Shown here piece by piece: positions 1 through 7,460 of a DNA stretch of 64,000 nt. Source of the DNA: Coprothermobacteraceae bacterium (GTDB lineage: Bacteria > Coprothermobacterota > Coprothermobacteria > Coprothermobacterales > Coprothermobacteraceae); contig JABLWY010000001.1 of NCBI GenBank assembly GCA_013178255.1, forward strand, positions 862,503-926,502. The letters run 5' to 3'. Each line of letters begins with the position of its first letter. Position 1 is the first letter of the stretch. A program made the translations under genes and the position numbers. The notes under the pieces were generated by a model, which did not search any database, was not told the origin of the DNA, and saw nothing but the letters and a program-made list of their open reading frames with translations.

Positions 1-807
1 TCTTTCCACTGCTGCACGGACTATCTCCTTCTGAACGAGGGCCAGATCTTCCAAAGGCATGTCCAATGCCAAATCACCACGGGCTACCATTAGGCCATCA
101 GCAACTTCAAGAATCCCATCCAACTGTTCCAACGCCTCGTGGCGCTCTATCTTTGCTATTATAGCCAAGTCCTTGCGACCTGCTTTGTCCAACCTCCTCC
201 TAAGCTCCCACACGTCGTCTGGGTCACGTACAAAGCTTAGCGCCACAAAGTCGACATCCTGATCCACAATAAACGCGATGTCTTCTAAGTCCTTCTCAGT
301 CAAGCAAGGTAAACGAAGCTTGGCCCCAGCAAAGCTTATCCCTTTCCTTGACGTGACAACACCGCCTGCCCTGACCACAGCCACAAGCCCTTCCTTTGAC
401 TTCTCCTTCACCTGCAGCTGAACCTTCCCGTCGTCCAGATACACGAGCCCACCGACCGGGACATCCTCCAATAGATATTCGTAAGCTACGTATATGTAGT
501 CATCACTACACAAGCCCTCACCTGGCACAATTTTGACTTCAGAACCTTCTTTGAGGGCTACACCTTCTGGTGGGGTTTGCCCTATTCTGATTTTCGGTCC
601 CTGCAAGTCAGCCAATATGGCAATTGGTCTACCCACTTCTTCTTCCACGGACCTTATGTTCGCAATCCTGGTGGCATGCGACTGCAACGTCCCATGGGAC
701 AAATTGAGCCTAAACACGTCGGCCCCTGCGTTTACAGCTTGCCTTATCTGGTCTATGCTTTCCAATGCTGGGCCGGTAGTTGCAACGATCTTGACGAGAC
801 GCATCAT
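1..807 (-). CDS. pyk: Pyruvate kinase, N-terminal part (runs off the window)
   Basis: Pyruvate kinase makes pyruvate and ATP from phosphoenolpyruvate and ADP in the last step of glycolysis. The reverse-strand reading begins MMRLVKIVATTGPALES and continues with DVFRLNLSHGT, the usual N-terminal substrate-binding region. At the window edge it reads ALDMPLEDLALVQKEI, matching the family segment after the MVARGDLG motif. About 269 codons are present, so the C-terminal part is missing because of the window boundary, not damage. A full anti-SD match (GAGGTGATC) lies just before two adjacent ATG codons at 807 and 804, and either could be the start. The gene is divergent from ftsK and has its own -10 box (824-829). 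Confidence 0.95.
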   Translation of the reverse strand, partial: MMRLVKIVATTGPALESIDQIRQAVNAGADVFRLNLSHGTLQSHATRIANIRSVEEEVGRPIAILADLQGPKIRIGQTPPEGVALKEGSEVKIVPGEGLCSDDYIYVAYEYLLEDVPVGGLVYLDDGKVQLQVKEKSKEGLVAVVRAGGVVTSRKGISFAGAKLRLPCLTEKDLEDIAFIVDQDVDFVALSFVRDPDDVWELRRRLDKAGRKDLAIIAKIERHEALEQLDGILEVADGLMVARGDLALDMPLEDLALVQKEIVRAAVER

Positions 808-823
808 GATCACCTCTTGACAA

Positions 824-829
824 TTATAG
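824..829 (-). promoter_or_regulatory. -10 box of the pyk promoter
   Basis: A perfect TATAAT reads on the minus strand here, 16 bases before the pyk start. No good -35 hexamer is visible at 16-18 bases. The implied leader is only about 10 bases and consists mostly of the ribosome binding site. Confidence 0.5.
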
Positions 830-839
830 GACTGAGCTG

Positions 840-869
840 TTGCATTTTCTACCGCCAATGTCTTAAAAT
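840..869 (+). promoter_or_regulatory. ftsK promoter, probable leaderless start
   Basis: TTGCAT (840-845) and TAAAAT (864-869) are 18 bases apart. The ATG of ftsK follows the -10 box after exactly 7 bases, so transcription should begin at or within a base or two of the start codon. No Shine-Dalgarno sequence precedes the ATG, which fits a leaderless mRNA. Confidence 0.5.
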
Positions 870-876
870 ATGTTTC

Positions 877-2772
877 ATGCAGAGTGGTGCGCAAGCAAGA
901 ACCACTGCTCCTAAGAAGAGGATCCGTAGGTCGCCAGCGTATAACCGTCGCAGGCGCCGCAACACCGAACGAATCTTGGTGGCACTTGTACTCGTGCCAG
1001 CAGGGCTACTGTTGGCTGCATGGATATTCTATTACTTAGGCAATATCCTCCTCCAAGCGATCACAGTTTGGAGAAGCCTTCTGTTGCTTCTAGGTTTGCC
1101 CCCGTGGATACTTACCGTTTTGCTGCTATTGGCTGGTAGCTTCATACTCGCAGGGGTAGTCAGCGTTAGAAGGATGCCTACGCCGAAACTTCAAGTAACA
1201 CAACCACCCGTGGAAGCCCCGTGGCTTACTGATGGGGACAGAACACCCAAGCCTGTGCTGATTGATTTCTCACAGAGCCGCAACAAACCACCTGCCGAGG
1301 CTAAAGCCAGCAAGGAAGCCTTGCGGGGGGTAAGTGACCAGACAGCTCATTCAGATCACTCTGCCTTTGGTGGCGAGGCTGTGCAGTTACACAAGACACG
1401 CAGGGCAACCCCACTTCCACCGCTGAACTTACTAGAACAGCCAACGAAGTTGTCTTTCGCCTCAACGGGCGAGACACAGTCCATTGCTCAGAAAATACAG
1501 AACATATTGGACACATTCAGCATAGGAGGAAGAGTCGCAAACACTGTTGTTGGTCCCCATGTCATTAGGTTCGAAGTAGAACTGTTACCTGGGACTAGGG
1601 TATCCACAGTCACCGCTAGAAGCCAAGATTTTGCTGTCAGACTTGGCATTCCTGAACTTCGTATCGACGCGCCGGTGGCTGGTAAGCCTAACACTGTTGC
1701 TATCGAGGTACCAAGCCCTCGCCGCCAAGTGGTTCGTCTTTCCAATTTGCTACAAGCTACGGATAGGCGCTTTAACATGCCGTTACCCATAGGACTAACC
1801 GTTGAGGGGAAGCCAATTGTAGAAGACCTCACCAAGATGCCACACTTGCTCGTAGCAGGTGCTACAGGCGCAGGAAAGAGTGTGGCGCTACACAGCTTCA
1901 TCGTATCTATGCTGGTGAACTTCAGACCAGACGAGTTGAGGCTAGTGCTTGCAGACCCCAAACACGTAGAATTCTCCTTTTATCAAGGGCTTCCTCACTT
2001 GCTATACCCTGTCATAAATAACCCACAACAGGTTTTAACGGTACTCAAAGAGCTTGCTGCTGAGATGGAAGAGCGTTATCGCATTCTGTCTCAGTCTAGA
2101 ACGAGAAGCATTGTTGATTACAATAGAGTTTATCCAGATGACAAGATACCAATAATAGCCGTAGTCGTGGACGAGATGGCAGACATTATGCTAACAGCGC
2201 CCTCAGAAATGGAGCATGTCGTGGCAGTTTTGGCATCAAAAGCAAGGGCAGCGGGCATCCACTTGATTCTGGCAACGCAACGTCCGTCAGTGGACGTCAT
2301 AACTGGACTCATCAAAGCTAACATACCGCACCGTATCGCCTTCGCTGTAAGCAGTCAAGTGGATTCTAGAGTGATACTGGACGTTGGAGGCGCTGAACGC
2401 TTGATAGGTGCTGGCGACTTCCTCTACTCCAACCCAGCGGTAATGAAACCAATTAGGGGACAATCACCATTCATCAGTGAAGCAGAGATTGTTAAAGTAG
2501 TTGACTTTTGGAAGGATCAAGCTCTGGAAGTAGAATTGAGAGAAATCCCCATCTTCGACGCCGTAGGCGCAACGAACACGGGAGACAACGACCCACTGTT
2601 GCCTGAAGTAATTGGTATGCTCAAGGGTATGGACAGAGTCTCAACTTCTTTGGTGCAGAGACGTTTCAAGATCGGCTACAACAGAGCTGCTCGCATATTG
2701 GAAACGTTGGAAGAAAAAGGTTTCGTAGGCCCTCTAGAAGGGGCACGCGGACGCAAGGTCATCAGGCGTTAG
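877..2772 (+). CDS. ftsK: DNA translocase FtsK/SpoIIIE
   Basis: Septum-anchored ATPase that pumps double-stranded DNA during chromosome segregation. The chosen ATG gives 631 aa. A longer in-frame reading would run into the divergent pyk gene. A very basic N-terminus (RRRRR) is followed by two membrane segments at about residues 33-58 and 66-95, fewer than the four common in this family. The linker runs to about residue 190. The RecA-like motor has Walker A GATGAGKS (about 328-335) and Walker B IIAVVVDEM (about 425-432), then LILATQRPSVDVITG. The last 60 residues form a winged-helix gamma domain (RRFKIGYNRAARILETLEEKG) that reads KOPS-like polarity sites. The 3' end overlaps the convergent purB by 11 bases. 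Confidence 0.95.
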   Translation: MQSGAQARTTAPKKRIRRSPAYNRRRRRNTERILVALVLVPAGLLLAAWIFYYLGNILLQAITVWRSLLLLLGLPPWILTVLLLLAGSFILAGVVSVRRMPTPKLQVTQPPVEAPWLTDGDRTPKPVLIDFSQSRNKPPAEAKASKEALRGVSDQTAHSDHSAFGGEAVQLHKTRRATPLPPLNLLEQPTKLSFASTGETQSIAQKIQNILDTFSIGGRVANTVVGPHVIRFEVELLPGTRVSTVTARSQDFAVRLGIPELRIDAPVAGKPNTVAIEVPSPRRQVVRLSNLLQATDRRFNMPLPIGLTVEGKPIVEDLTKMPHLLVAGATGAGKSVALHSFIVSMLVNFRPDELRLVLADPKHVEFSFYQGLPHLLYPVINNPQQVLTVLKELAAEMEERYRILSQSRTRSIVDYNRVYPDDKIPIIAVVVDEMADIMLTAPSEMEHVVAVLASKARAAGIHLILATQRPSVDVITGLIKANIPHRIAFAVSSQVDSRVILDVGGAERLIGAGDFLYSNPAVMKPIRGQSPFISEAEIVKVVDFWKDQALEVELREIPIFDAVGATNTGDNDPLLPEVIGMLKGMDRVSTSLVQRRFKIGYNRAARILETLEEKGFVGPLEGARGRKVIRR

Positions 2773-4069
2773 CCTGGCCAACCAAGTAGCGCCTTACTCT
2801 ATCGTATACGATTTCAACCTTTTGACGAAGATCGGTAAGGTCGCTTACGTAGGCCAGTTCCTCAGCGCTAAGCACTCCAGTTTGCTGAAGTTCGGTCAGG
2901 AAGTCCCCGCCATGCTCTAACACCCTTTGAGCCACATCCCTTACGAGGTTATACCCCTTTATCCTGCCCAGTTTACCTTGAACTACGCCCAGCGCTCTAG
3001 ATGAGTAAATCAGATTGTGCGAAGCGCTCAGGTTACCAAGCATTCGGTCGGTGTTAAAACGGCTTCGATCTATTAGACTCTTCGTCTCCCGTATCATATA
3101 GGCCAGCAATGATAGAGCCAATGGGTATGCCACCCTTTCGGCACTGGAGTGCGATATATCTCGTTCCCACCATAAGGCCACGTTCTCCAACCCCACCATA
3201 ACCTGAGATCTTAACAGGCGGCTAAGGCCGCATATTCTTTCCCACCTTACGGGGTTTCGCTTGTGTGGCATAGCCGATGATCCAGCTTGCCCCTCAGCAA
3301 ACTCCTCCTGAGCCTCTCCCACCTCAGTAACCTGAAGCAACCTCATGTCCTGGGCTAGTTTCTCTAGAATCGCACCCTCCAACGCAACGGCAAACAATAT
3401 GGGTGCGTACACATCCCTGGGTACTACTTGAGTTGTAATGGGTAACTGCTTTAGGCCCAAAGATTCCAGAAACTCTCGTTCAACTTCAGGTTGGATGTTC
3501 GTGTAGACGCCGACGGCACCAGAAAGCTTGCCTGGCATGTTTTCCTCTAGTCGCCTAATCTCTTCAGCGCTTCGGCCTATGGCTGTGGCCACGCTCAACA
3601 ACCTGAGTCCGAAGAAGTAAGGCTCTGCATGAACTCCATGGGTTCGCGCGGCACATAAGGCGTTCTTTAGCTCTTCCGCTTTTTCCATTAGAGACCCCAG
3701 AAGTGCGCCATTAAGTTTGTTCAAATAAGCCAGTGACCTCTTCAGCTGCAACGAGAAACAAGTGTCCATAATGTCAGAAGAGGTTAACCCGCGGTGAAAG
3801 TACTCCGTCCACTTCTCGAGACGCCTCGAGACTACATTGATGAAGGCTACTACTTCATGCCTTGTCCTGCGCTCCTCATCTCTGACCTCAGCAGCTGTGT
3901 ACCGAGGTCTGTTCGCCCTCATGTAAGTGGCCACCTCTGCAGGTATTAGCCCCAACTTCGCTTCGGCCTCCAAGTACGCTAACTCAACATCGTAGAAGAT
4001 CTGATAGCGTGTATCCTCACTCCATATATCATCCATGACTTCATCGCTGTACCTGCTTAGTAATTCCAT
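2762..4069 (-). CDS. purB: Adenylosuccinate lyase
   Basis: Cleaves adenylosuccinate to AMP and SAICAR to AICAR, releasing fumarate each time, in purine synthesis. The protein has 435 aa, a normal family length. The fumarase/aspartase signature GSSAMPHKRNP lies near residues 256-268, and TSSDIMDTC near the N-terminus is the conserved active-site segment. The start is the ATG reading MELLSRYSDEVMDDIW, preceded by a G-rich ribosome binding site inside the fumarase beta gene, which it overlaps by 29 bases. It is the last gene of hinT-rpsU-fumarase-purB. Its by-product fumarate is the substrate of the two genes just upstream. Confidence 0.97.
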   Translation of the reverse strand: MELLSRYSDEVMDDIWSEDTRYQIFYDVELAYLEAEAKLGLIPAEVATYMRANRPRYTAAEVRDEERRTRHEVVAFINVVSRRLEKWTEYFHRGLTSSDIMDTCFSLQLKRSLAYLNKLNGALLGSLMEKAEELKNALCAARTHGVHAEPYFFGLRLLSVATAIGRSAEEIRRLEENMPGKLSGAVGVYTNIQPEVEREFLESLGLKQLPITTQVVPRDVYAPILFAVALEGAILEKLAQDMRLLQVTEVGEAQEEFAEGQAGSSAMPHKRNPVRWERICGLSRLLRSQVMVGLENVALWWERDISHSSAERVAYPLALSLLAYMIRETKSLIDRSRFNTDRMLGNLSASHNLIYSSRALGVVQGKLGRIKGYNLVRDVAQRVLEHGGDFLTELQQTGVLSAEELAYVSDLTDLRQKVEIVYDRVRRYLVGQANA

Positions 4070-4511
4070 CGCGCACCACCCCCTCCACAACCACGTAAAA
4101 AGGCAGGTCTACCACTTCTACCAAGAAAACACCTTCAGGCCCCAACTCCGTGTAACTGCGGTCAATTAACCTGCGAATCTTCAACCCGTAGAAAGCGCCC
4201 GCGCCTCCTACAGCCACACCGTACCCCAAGCCAACAGACCTGAAGGCGTCAATCACTTCGGCATTCACCCCTTTGCCTATGACATGCCTAACACCCAATG
4301 CTCGGAGGTCATGCAGCATAGGGATCATGCGGTTCACACTGGTGGGGCCACAAGATCCCAATGCGCTCCCCCTAGCATCGAGAGTGGGTCCCGCCAAGAA
4401 AAGTACTTCAGTAAAAGGCTTCTTTTCAGCACAAGCTTGTTTCAAGCCCCTGTCCCTTCCAATAGTTAGTACACCCGAGAACTCGTACCAATACCCTTCA
4501 ACCAATCTCAA
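4041..4511 (-). CDS. Class I (Fe-S) fumarate hydratase, beta subunit
   Basis: C-terminal-type subunit of the oxygen-sensitive [4Fe-4S] hydratases that interconvert fumarate and malate. The 156 aa contain the family core GPTLDARGSALGSCGPTSVNRM and the later segment GKGVNAEVIDAF. The N-terminus is shorter than in many homologues. It overlaps the alpha subunit gene by 14 bases, which suggests translational coupling and a 1:1 complex. The family also includes L(+)-tartrate dehydratase (TtdB). Neighbourhood with purB favours fumarase, but sequence alone does not exclude tartrate. Confidence 0.85.
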   Translation of the reverse strand: MRLVEGYWYEFSGVLTIGRDRGLKQACAEKKPFTEVLFLAGPTLDARGSALGSCGPTSVNRMIPMLHDLRALGVRHVIGKGVNAEVIDAFRSVGLGYGVAVGGAGAFYGLKIRRLIDRSYTELGPEGVFLVEVVDLPFYVVVEGVVRDGITKQVQR

Positions 4512-5274
4512 CGTCCATCCACTCCACCCTGAAAGGCCAACACATCATGCTGAGCGCCACTGGAACGGCGGATATGTGGCCCGGCAAAAGCCGAACATAC
4601 ACGTTCCCTAACCAGCTTTGGGTTCCGCCCTTGGGATCTAACGGGACGCCTCGCAATGAATCCCTCAACGCCGCAGCCCGCGTCTCAAAGGAACTCGGAT
4701 AAGAATCACCAAACAAAAACCCTATTTTAGCCTCTCTAGTTGCCTCTGCAGCAGTTCCACCGATAGCTACAGAAATGTGTATGGGTGGACAGGCTAGCGC
4801 TCCCCTCCTTTTCACCCATTCGGCCAGATCACTAACTATATTCGCGAAGTCCTCAGTCCCAGCGTAAACCTTCAAGTAGGCGTGCATCTCTGTTCCCGCC
4901 CCTGAAACGATAGCCCCCAAACCTTGTCGGCCGCGAATCTCCTCCACATACACCAACTGATTGGTACCTAAGTGGTAGGAGTCAATAAGCGGGACCCGCT
5001 CTGACGGCCTCGCGTAGGTAGAGAATTCACACTCGAACATCTTGCGCAACGTGTCCAACTGATCATCGGACAACCGCCTGTGACCTACGTAAAAGGTCAC
5101 AATCCCAGTATCTTGACAAACAGGAAGCGTCGCCAACGCGCTCGCCTGAACGTTTTCGCACATTATCCGAGCGAACGCCTGATCAGGTACTATCCCCAGC
5201 GATTCCTGTATACGAGTGGGAGCAAACAATAACCTTCTTACGAGCTCTTTGACTATCGGCCTGTACTCTTCCAT
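4498..5274 (-). CDS. Class I (Fe-S) fumarate hydratase, alpha subunit
   Basis: Iron-sulfur-bearing subunit of the two-part fumarase. The three expected cluster cysteines appear in LPVCQDTG, in RRGALACPPIHISVAIGGT and in SMMCWPFR near the C-terminus (258 aa). The family's N-terminal region is a little shorter than usual. The gene follows rpsU after a 29-base gap that contains a strong hairpin, and the ATG has no clear Shine-Dalgarno sequence. Together with the beta gene it would hydrate fumarate from purB or from the methylmalonyl/succinate branch encoded elsewhere in the window. Tartrate dehydratase is the alternative assignment. Confidence 0.87.
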   Translation of the reverse strand: MEEYRPIVKELVRRLLFAPTRIQESLGIVPDQAFARIMCENVQASALATLPVCQDTGIVTFYVGHRRLSDDQLDTLRKMFECEFSTYARPSERVPLIDSYHLGTNQLVYVEEIRGRQGLGAIVSGAGTEMHAYLKVYAGTEDFANIVSDLAEWVKRRGALACPPIHISVAIGGTAAEATREAKIGFLFGDSYPSSFETRAAALRDSLRGVPLDPKGGTQSWLGNVYVRLLPGHISAVPVALSMMCWPFRVEWMDVEIG

Positions 5275-5282
5275 AAACCGAA

Positions 5283-5305
5283 AGAGAGGGGTCTACCCCC
5301 TCTCT
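5283..5305 (-). terminator. Hairpin between rpsU and fumarase alpha
   Basis: The inverted repeat GAGAGGGG/CCCCTCTC overlaps the rpsU stop codon. Reading plus it is followed by TATTTTTT; reading minus, the direction of the genes, only TTT follows. It therefore looks more like a partial terminator or mRNA-stabilising stem separating highly expressed rpsU from the fumarase genes. Confidence 0.5.
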
Positions 5306-5450
5306 ATTTTTTCTTCTTCTTTCTTGCCCTTGGGGTGTATATTTCGTGTTTCCTGTAATCCTCCAGTATCTTGTCTTTCTCAACTTCTTTGCGGAAACGT
5401 CTCAGCATGTCATCCAAGGACTCATTTTCCCTCTTTTTTACTTCGGCCAT
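5304..5450 (-). CDS. rpsU: 30S ribosomal protein S21
   Basis: Small-subunit ribosomal protein near the mRNA 3' end/anti-SD helix. Only 48 residues, read directly from the sequence: it begins [16 protein letters not shown], continues [19 protein letters not shown] and ends in a lysine tail (RARKKKKK). The motif [15 protein letters not shown] is diagnostic. A GGAGGG ribosome binding site lies 7 bases before the ATG. It sits between hinT and the fumarase genes, and the hinT-rpsU pair is common in Gram-positive and Thermotoga-like bacteria. Confidence 0.93.
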   Translation of the reverse strand: MAEVKKRENESLDDMLRRFRKEVEKDKILEDYRKHEIYTPRARKKKKK

Positions 5451-5477
5451 TCTGCTACCCTCCTTTCGATACTTGCT

Positions 5478-5807
5478 TTATCCTGGAGGCCAACCAAAGG
5501 GCCTTCCTCCTAAAAGGTGGATGTGCAAGTGATAGATTGTCTGGCCACCCTCGGGTCCGGTGTTGATCACAATGCGATATCCCCTGTCGAGTCCACGCTC
5601 TCTCGCCAACCTTTGAGCAATCTCGATCAATCGGCCCACCACACTGCTTTCGGCTTCCTCCACATTCCGGAAGTGCTGCTTCGGCATTATCAAAATGTGA
5701 ACAGGAGCTTGTGGGTTAATGTCGCGGATTGCAATATACTCCTCATCCTCCCACTCAATCGTGGCAGGAATCTGCTTCTGAGCAATCTCGCAGAATACGC
5801 AACTCAT
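5478..5807 (-). CDS. hinT: HIT-family nucleotide hydrolase HinT
   Basis: Histidine-triad protein that hydrolyses adenosine phosphoramidates and acyl-AMPs. It has 109 aa, the normal length. The triad is HLHIHLLGG near residues 93-101, and the N-terminus has the typical CVFCEIAQKQIPA with a CxxC. IAIRDINPQAPVHILIMPKQH is the family's substrate-loop region. First gene of hinT-rpsU-fumarase-purB. It is divergent from the FecCD-type permease, and a TAAAAT in the shared intergenic region could be its -10 box. Confidence 0.95.
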   Translation of the reverse strand: MSCVFCEIAQKQIPATIEWEDEEYIAIRDINPQAPVHILIMPKQHFRNVEEAESSVVGRLIEIAQRLARERGLDRGYRIVINTGPEGGQTIYHLHIHLLGGRPFGWPPG

Positions 5808-5857
5808 TCGCTGCTTTGCACCGCCTTTTCGTAAACGTATTTTACCACAAACACAAG

Positions 5858-5863
5858 TATAAT
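5858..5863 (+). promoter_or_regulatory. -10 box of the FecCD-type permease, probable leaderless start
   Basis: A perfect TATAAT is followed after 6 bases by the GTG proposed as the permease start, so the transcript should begin at the start codon. There is no Shine-Dalgarno sequence and no clear -35 hexamer. Confidence 0.5.
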
Positions 5864-5869
5864 TGTAGC

Positions 5870-6817
5870 GTGAGACGCAGCTCAGCCTTTTTGATTCTAA
5901 TTGCTATCGTATACCTCCTTGCTGTCGTCTTTTCGATAGCTCTAGGGCAGATCGAAGTCAATTTCTTGAATCCCACAGCCGACCAAATTGCCGTTATGGC
6001 CTACAGGTGGCAAAGAGCTATAGCAGCTTCAATAGCGGGAGTGGTGCTGGCTGCTTCGGCTCTCACGCTTCAGACGGTAACACGCAACAACCTTGTGGAT
6101 AGCGGGATCATTGGCGTAAATGCAGGGGCAGTTTTGGGAAAAGTGCTGGCCCTATATTACGGACTTCGAGCCTCACTACCGATGTCGTTGATAGGCAGCC
6201 TCATGGCTTTATCGATAACGTTGCTTTTAGGTTACGCACGTGGCTCAGACATTCTCAGGCTTGTAGTGGCGGGAATTGTGGTTAATTCTGCCCTATCTAG
6301 TGCTATCTCCTTGATCACCCTCTACCTGTATACGTCTGCCTCCGCTGTACTTTCTTGGACATTAGGCCACATAAGGCTTCTTTCTGCTCAAGAGTGGTAC
6401 CTTCTGACTGTTTCGGCCGTGTTGACTGCCTTCTTGTTGTTCAGACACCGCCAGCTCGACCTACTCACGTTATCCCAAGACGAAGCTCGTAGTTTGGGTC
6501 TCGACTATAGGCGAGAGACTGCTGTACTTCTTGTCGCCTCCTCAATCGCGGCTGCTTTGATATCGTCAGTGTTTGGAGTCCTGTCTTTCGTAGGCGTCAT
6601 TGCGCCTAACCTAGCTAGGCGCGTAAGCGAAGGAACGCACATTCACTTATTCATGTACTCCATAACGTTGGGAGCAACCCTTATGGTATTAGCCGATCTT
6701 ATGGCAAGGACTTTGATCAAAGGCATCGAAGTTCCTACGGGACTCTTGGTTAGTTTCGTAGGAGCGGCCTTCTACCTATACTTCTTTTGGAGGGCAAGCA
6801 TTGATAAACATCCCTGA
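5870..6817 (+). CDS. FecCD-type ABC transporter permease (iron-siderophore/heme/cobalamin class)
   Basis: Membrane channel of an importer for an iron chelate, heme or a corrinoid. The chosen GTG start gives 315 aa, near the family length. A longer reading would overlap hinT and add a charged, non-membrane N-terminus. Typical motifs are QTVTRNNLVDSGIIGVNAGA and the coupling-helix region FVGVIAPNLARR. Many hydrophobic segments fit the ten-helix BtuC fold. The ATPase gene overlaps its 3' end by 17 bases. No substrate-binding protein gene is present beside it, so the ligand cannot be named. Cobalamin would suit the B12-dependent mutase in this window, but that is only a suggestion. Confidence 0.85.
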   Translation: MRRSSAFLILIAIVYLLAVVFSIALGQIEVNFLNPTADQIAVMAYRWQRAIAASIAGVVLAASALTLQTVTRNNLVDSGIIGVNAGAVLGKVLALYYGLRASLPMSLIGSLMALSITLLLGYARGSDILRLVVAGIVVNSALSSAISLITLYLYTSASAVLSWTLGHIRLLSAQEWYLLTVSAVLTAFLLFRHRQLDLLTLSQDEARSLGLDYRRETAVLLVASSIAAALISSVFGVLSFVGVIAPNLARRVSEGTHIHLFMYSITLGATLMVLADLMARTLIKGIEVPTGLLVSFVGAAFYLYFFWRASIDKHP

Positions 6818-7460
6818 GCTAAAGTTCTGCTACGGCAGCAGGTTCACCCTCTCAGTGCCCAAGATACTCATAGACCGTTTCCCAGCGTTTATGGTGGGTG
6901 CAAACGGTTCCGGCAAGACAACCCTGCTTAGGATAATTGGAGGTTTTATAAGAATACAGACCCCTCCTCAGATAATTTGGCATGGCAACTGGGTGCCCGT
7001 TAAACCGAGATACTTTGCCTATCTGCCAGCCCAGCCTTATTACGAACCAAGTTTCAGCGTTCGCAGCTACTTGCTATTAGCAGGTAATGAAGAGAAACTC
7101 CACGAAATTGCTGAGGAGCTTGAGCTAAGTAGAATACTTTCCTACCGCATGGGCACACTCTCTTCAGGTTGGTTGCAGCGTGTCCTCATAGCACGCATTC
7201 TTTTACAAGACACGTCTTACGTACTTATGGACGAACCTACTAGCTTCTTGGACCCCGAAGCCCGTAAAGAGCTCCTGAACATCCTTGCAAAGCACCCAGA
7301 TAAGAAGATGGTTATATCTTCTCACGACCTCGCCTTCTTATCCGGTTTCGGAGCTTTCGTGCTAGGTCTGCGAGATGGTCGGGTGGTCTTCTCGGGCGAT
7401 CCCAAGACATTCTTTCAGCAGGGCATCGACGATGTGTTCATAAAGGGCTACATCATGTAG
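6801..7460 (+). CDS. ABC transporter ATP-binding protein, FecE-like
   Basis: Energises the FecCD-type permease by ATP hydrolysis. It has 219 aa, short for the family (about 250-260). The start is a TTG with GGAGGG 8 bases upstream. Visible motifs are Walker A GANGSGKTT (about residues 33-41), Walker B YVLMDEP and the H-loop VISSHD. The signature is LSSGWLQRV rather than LSGGQ, so the third and fourth positions differ. The region between Walker A and the signature is shortened. The 3' end overlaps the convergent mtaB by 13 bases. Confidence 0.87.
   Translation: MINIPELKFCYGSRFTLSVPKILIDRFPAFMVGANGSGKTTLLRIIGGFIRIQTPPQIIWHGNWVPVKPRYFAYLPAQPYYEPSFSVRSYLLLAGNEEKLHEIAEELELSRILSYRMGTLSSGWLQRVLIARILLQDTSYVLMDEPTSFLDPEARKELLNILAKHPDKKMVISSHDLAFLSGFGAFVLGLRDGRVVFSGDPKTFFQQGIDDVFIKGYIM

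Noticed and set aside
577-876. Upstream extension of ftsK
   Set aside because: It overlaps the divergent pyk gene and encodes no FtsK-like sequence. The ATG at 877 follows a good -10 box.
4273-4611. Plus-strand open frames over the fumarase genes
   Set aside because: Antisense to well-supported genes, with no recognisable domain.
5729-5869. N-terminal extension of the FecCD-type permease
   Set aside because: It overlaps hinT and adds a hydrophilic segment atypical of the family.
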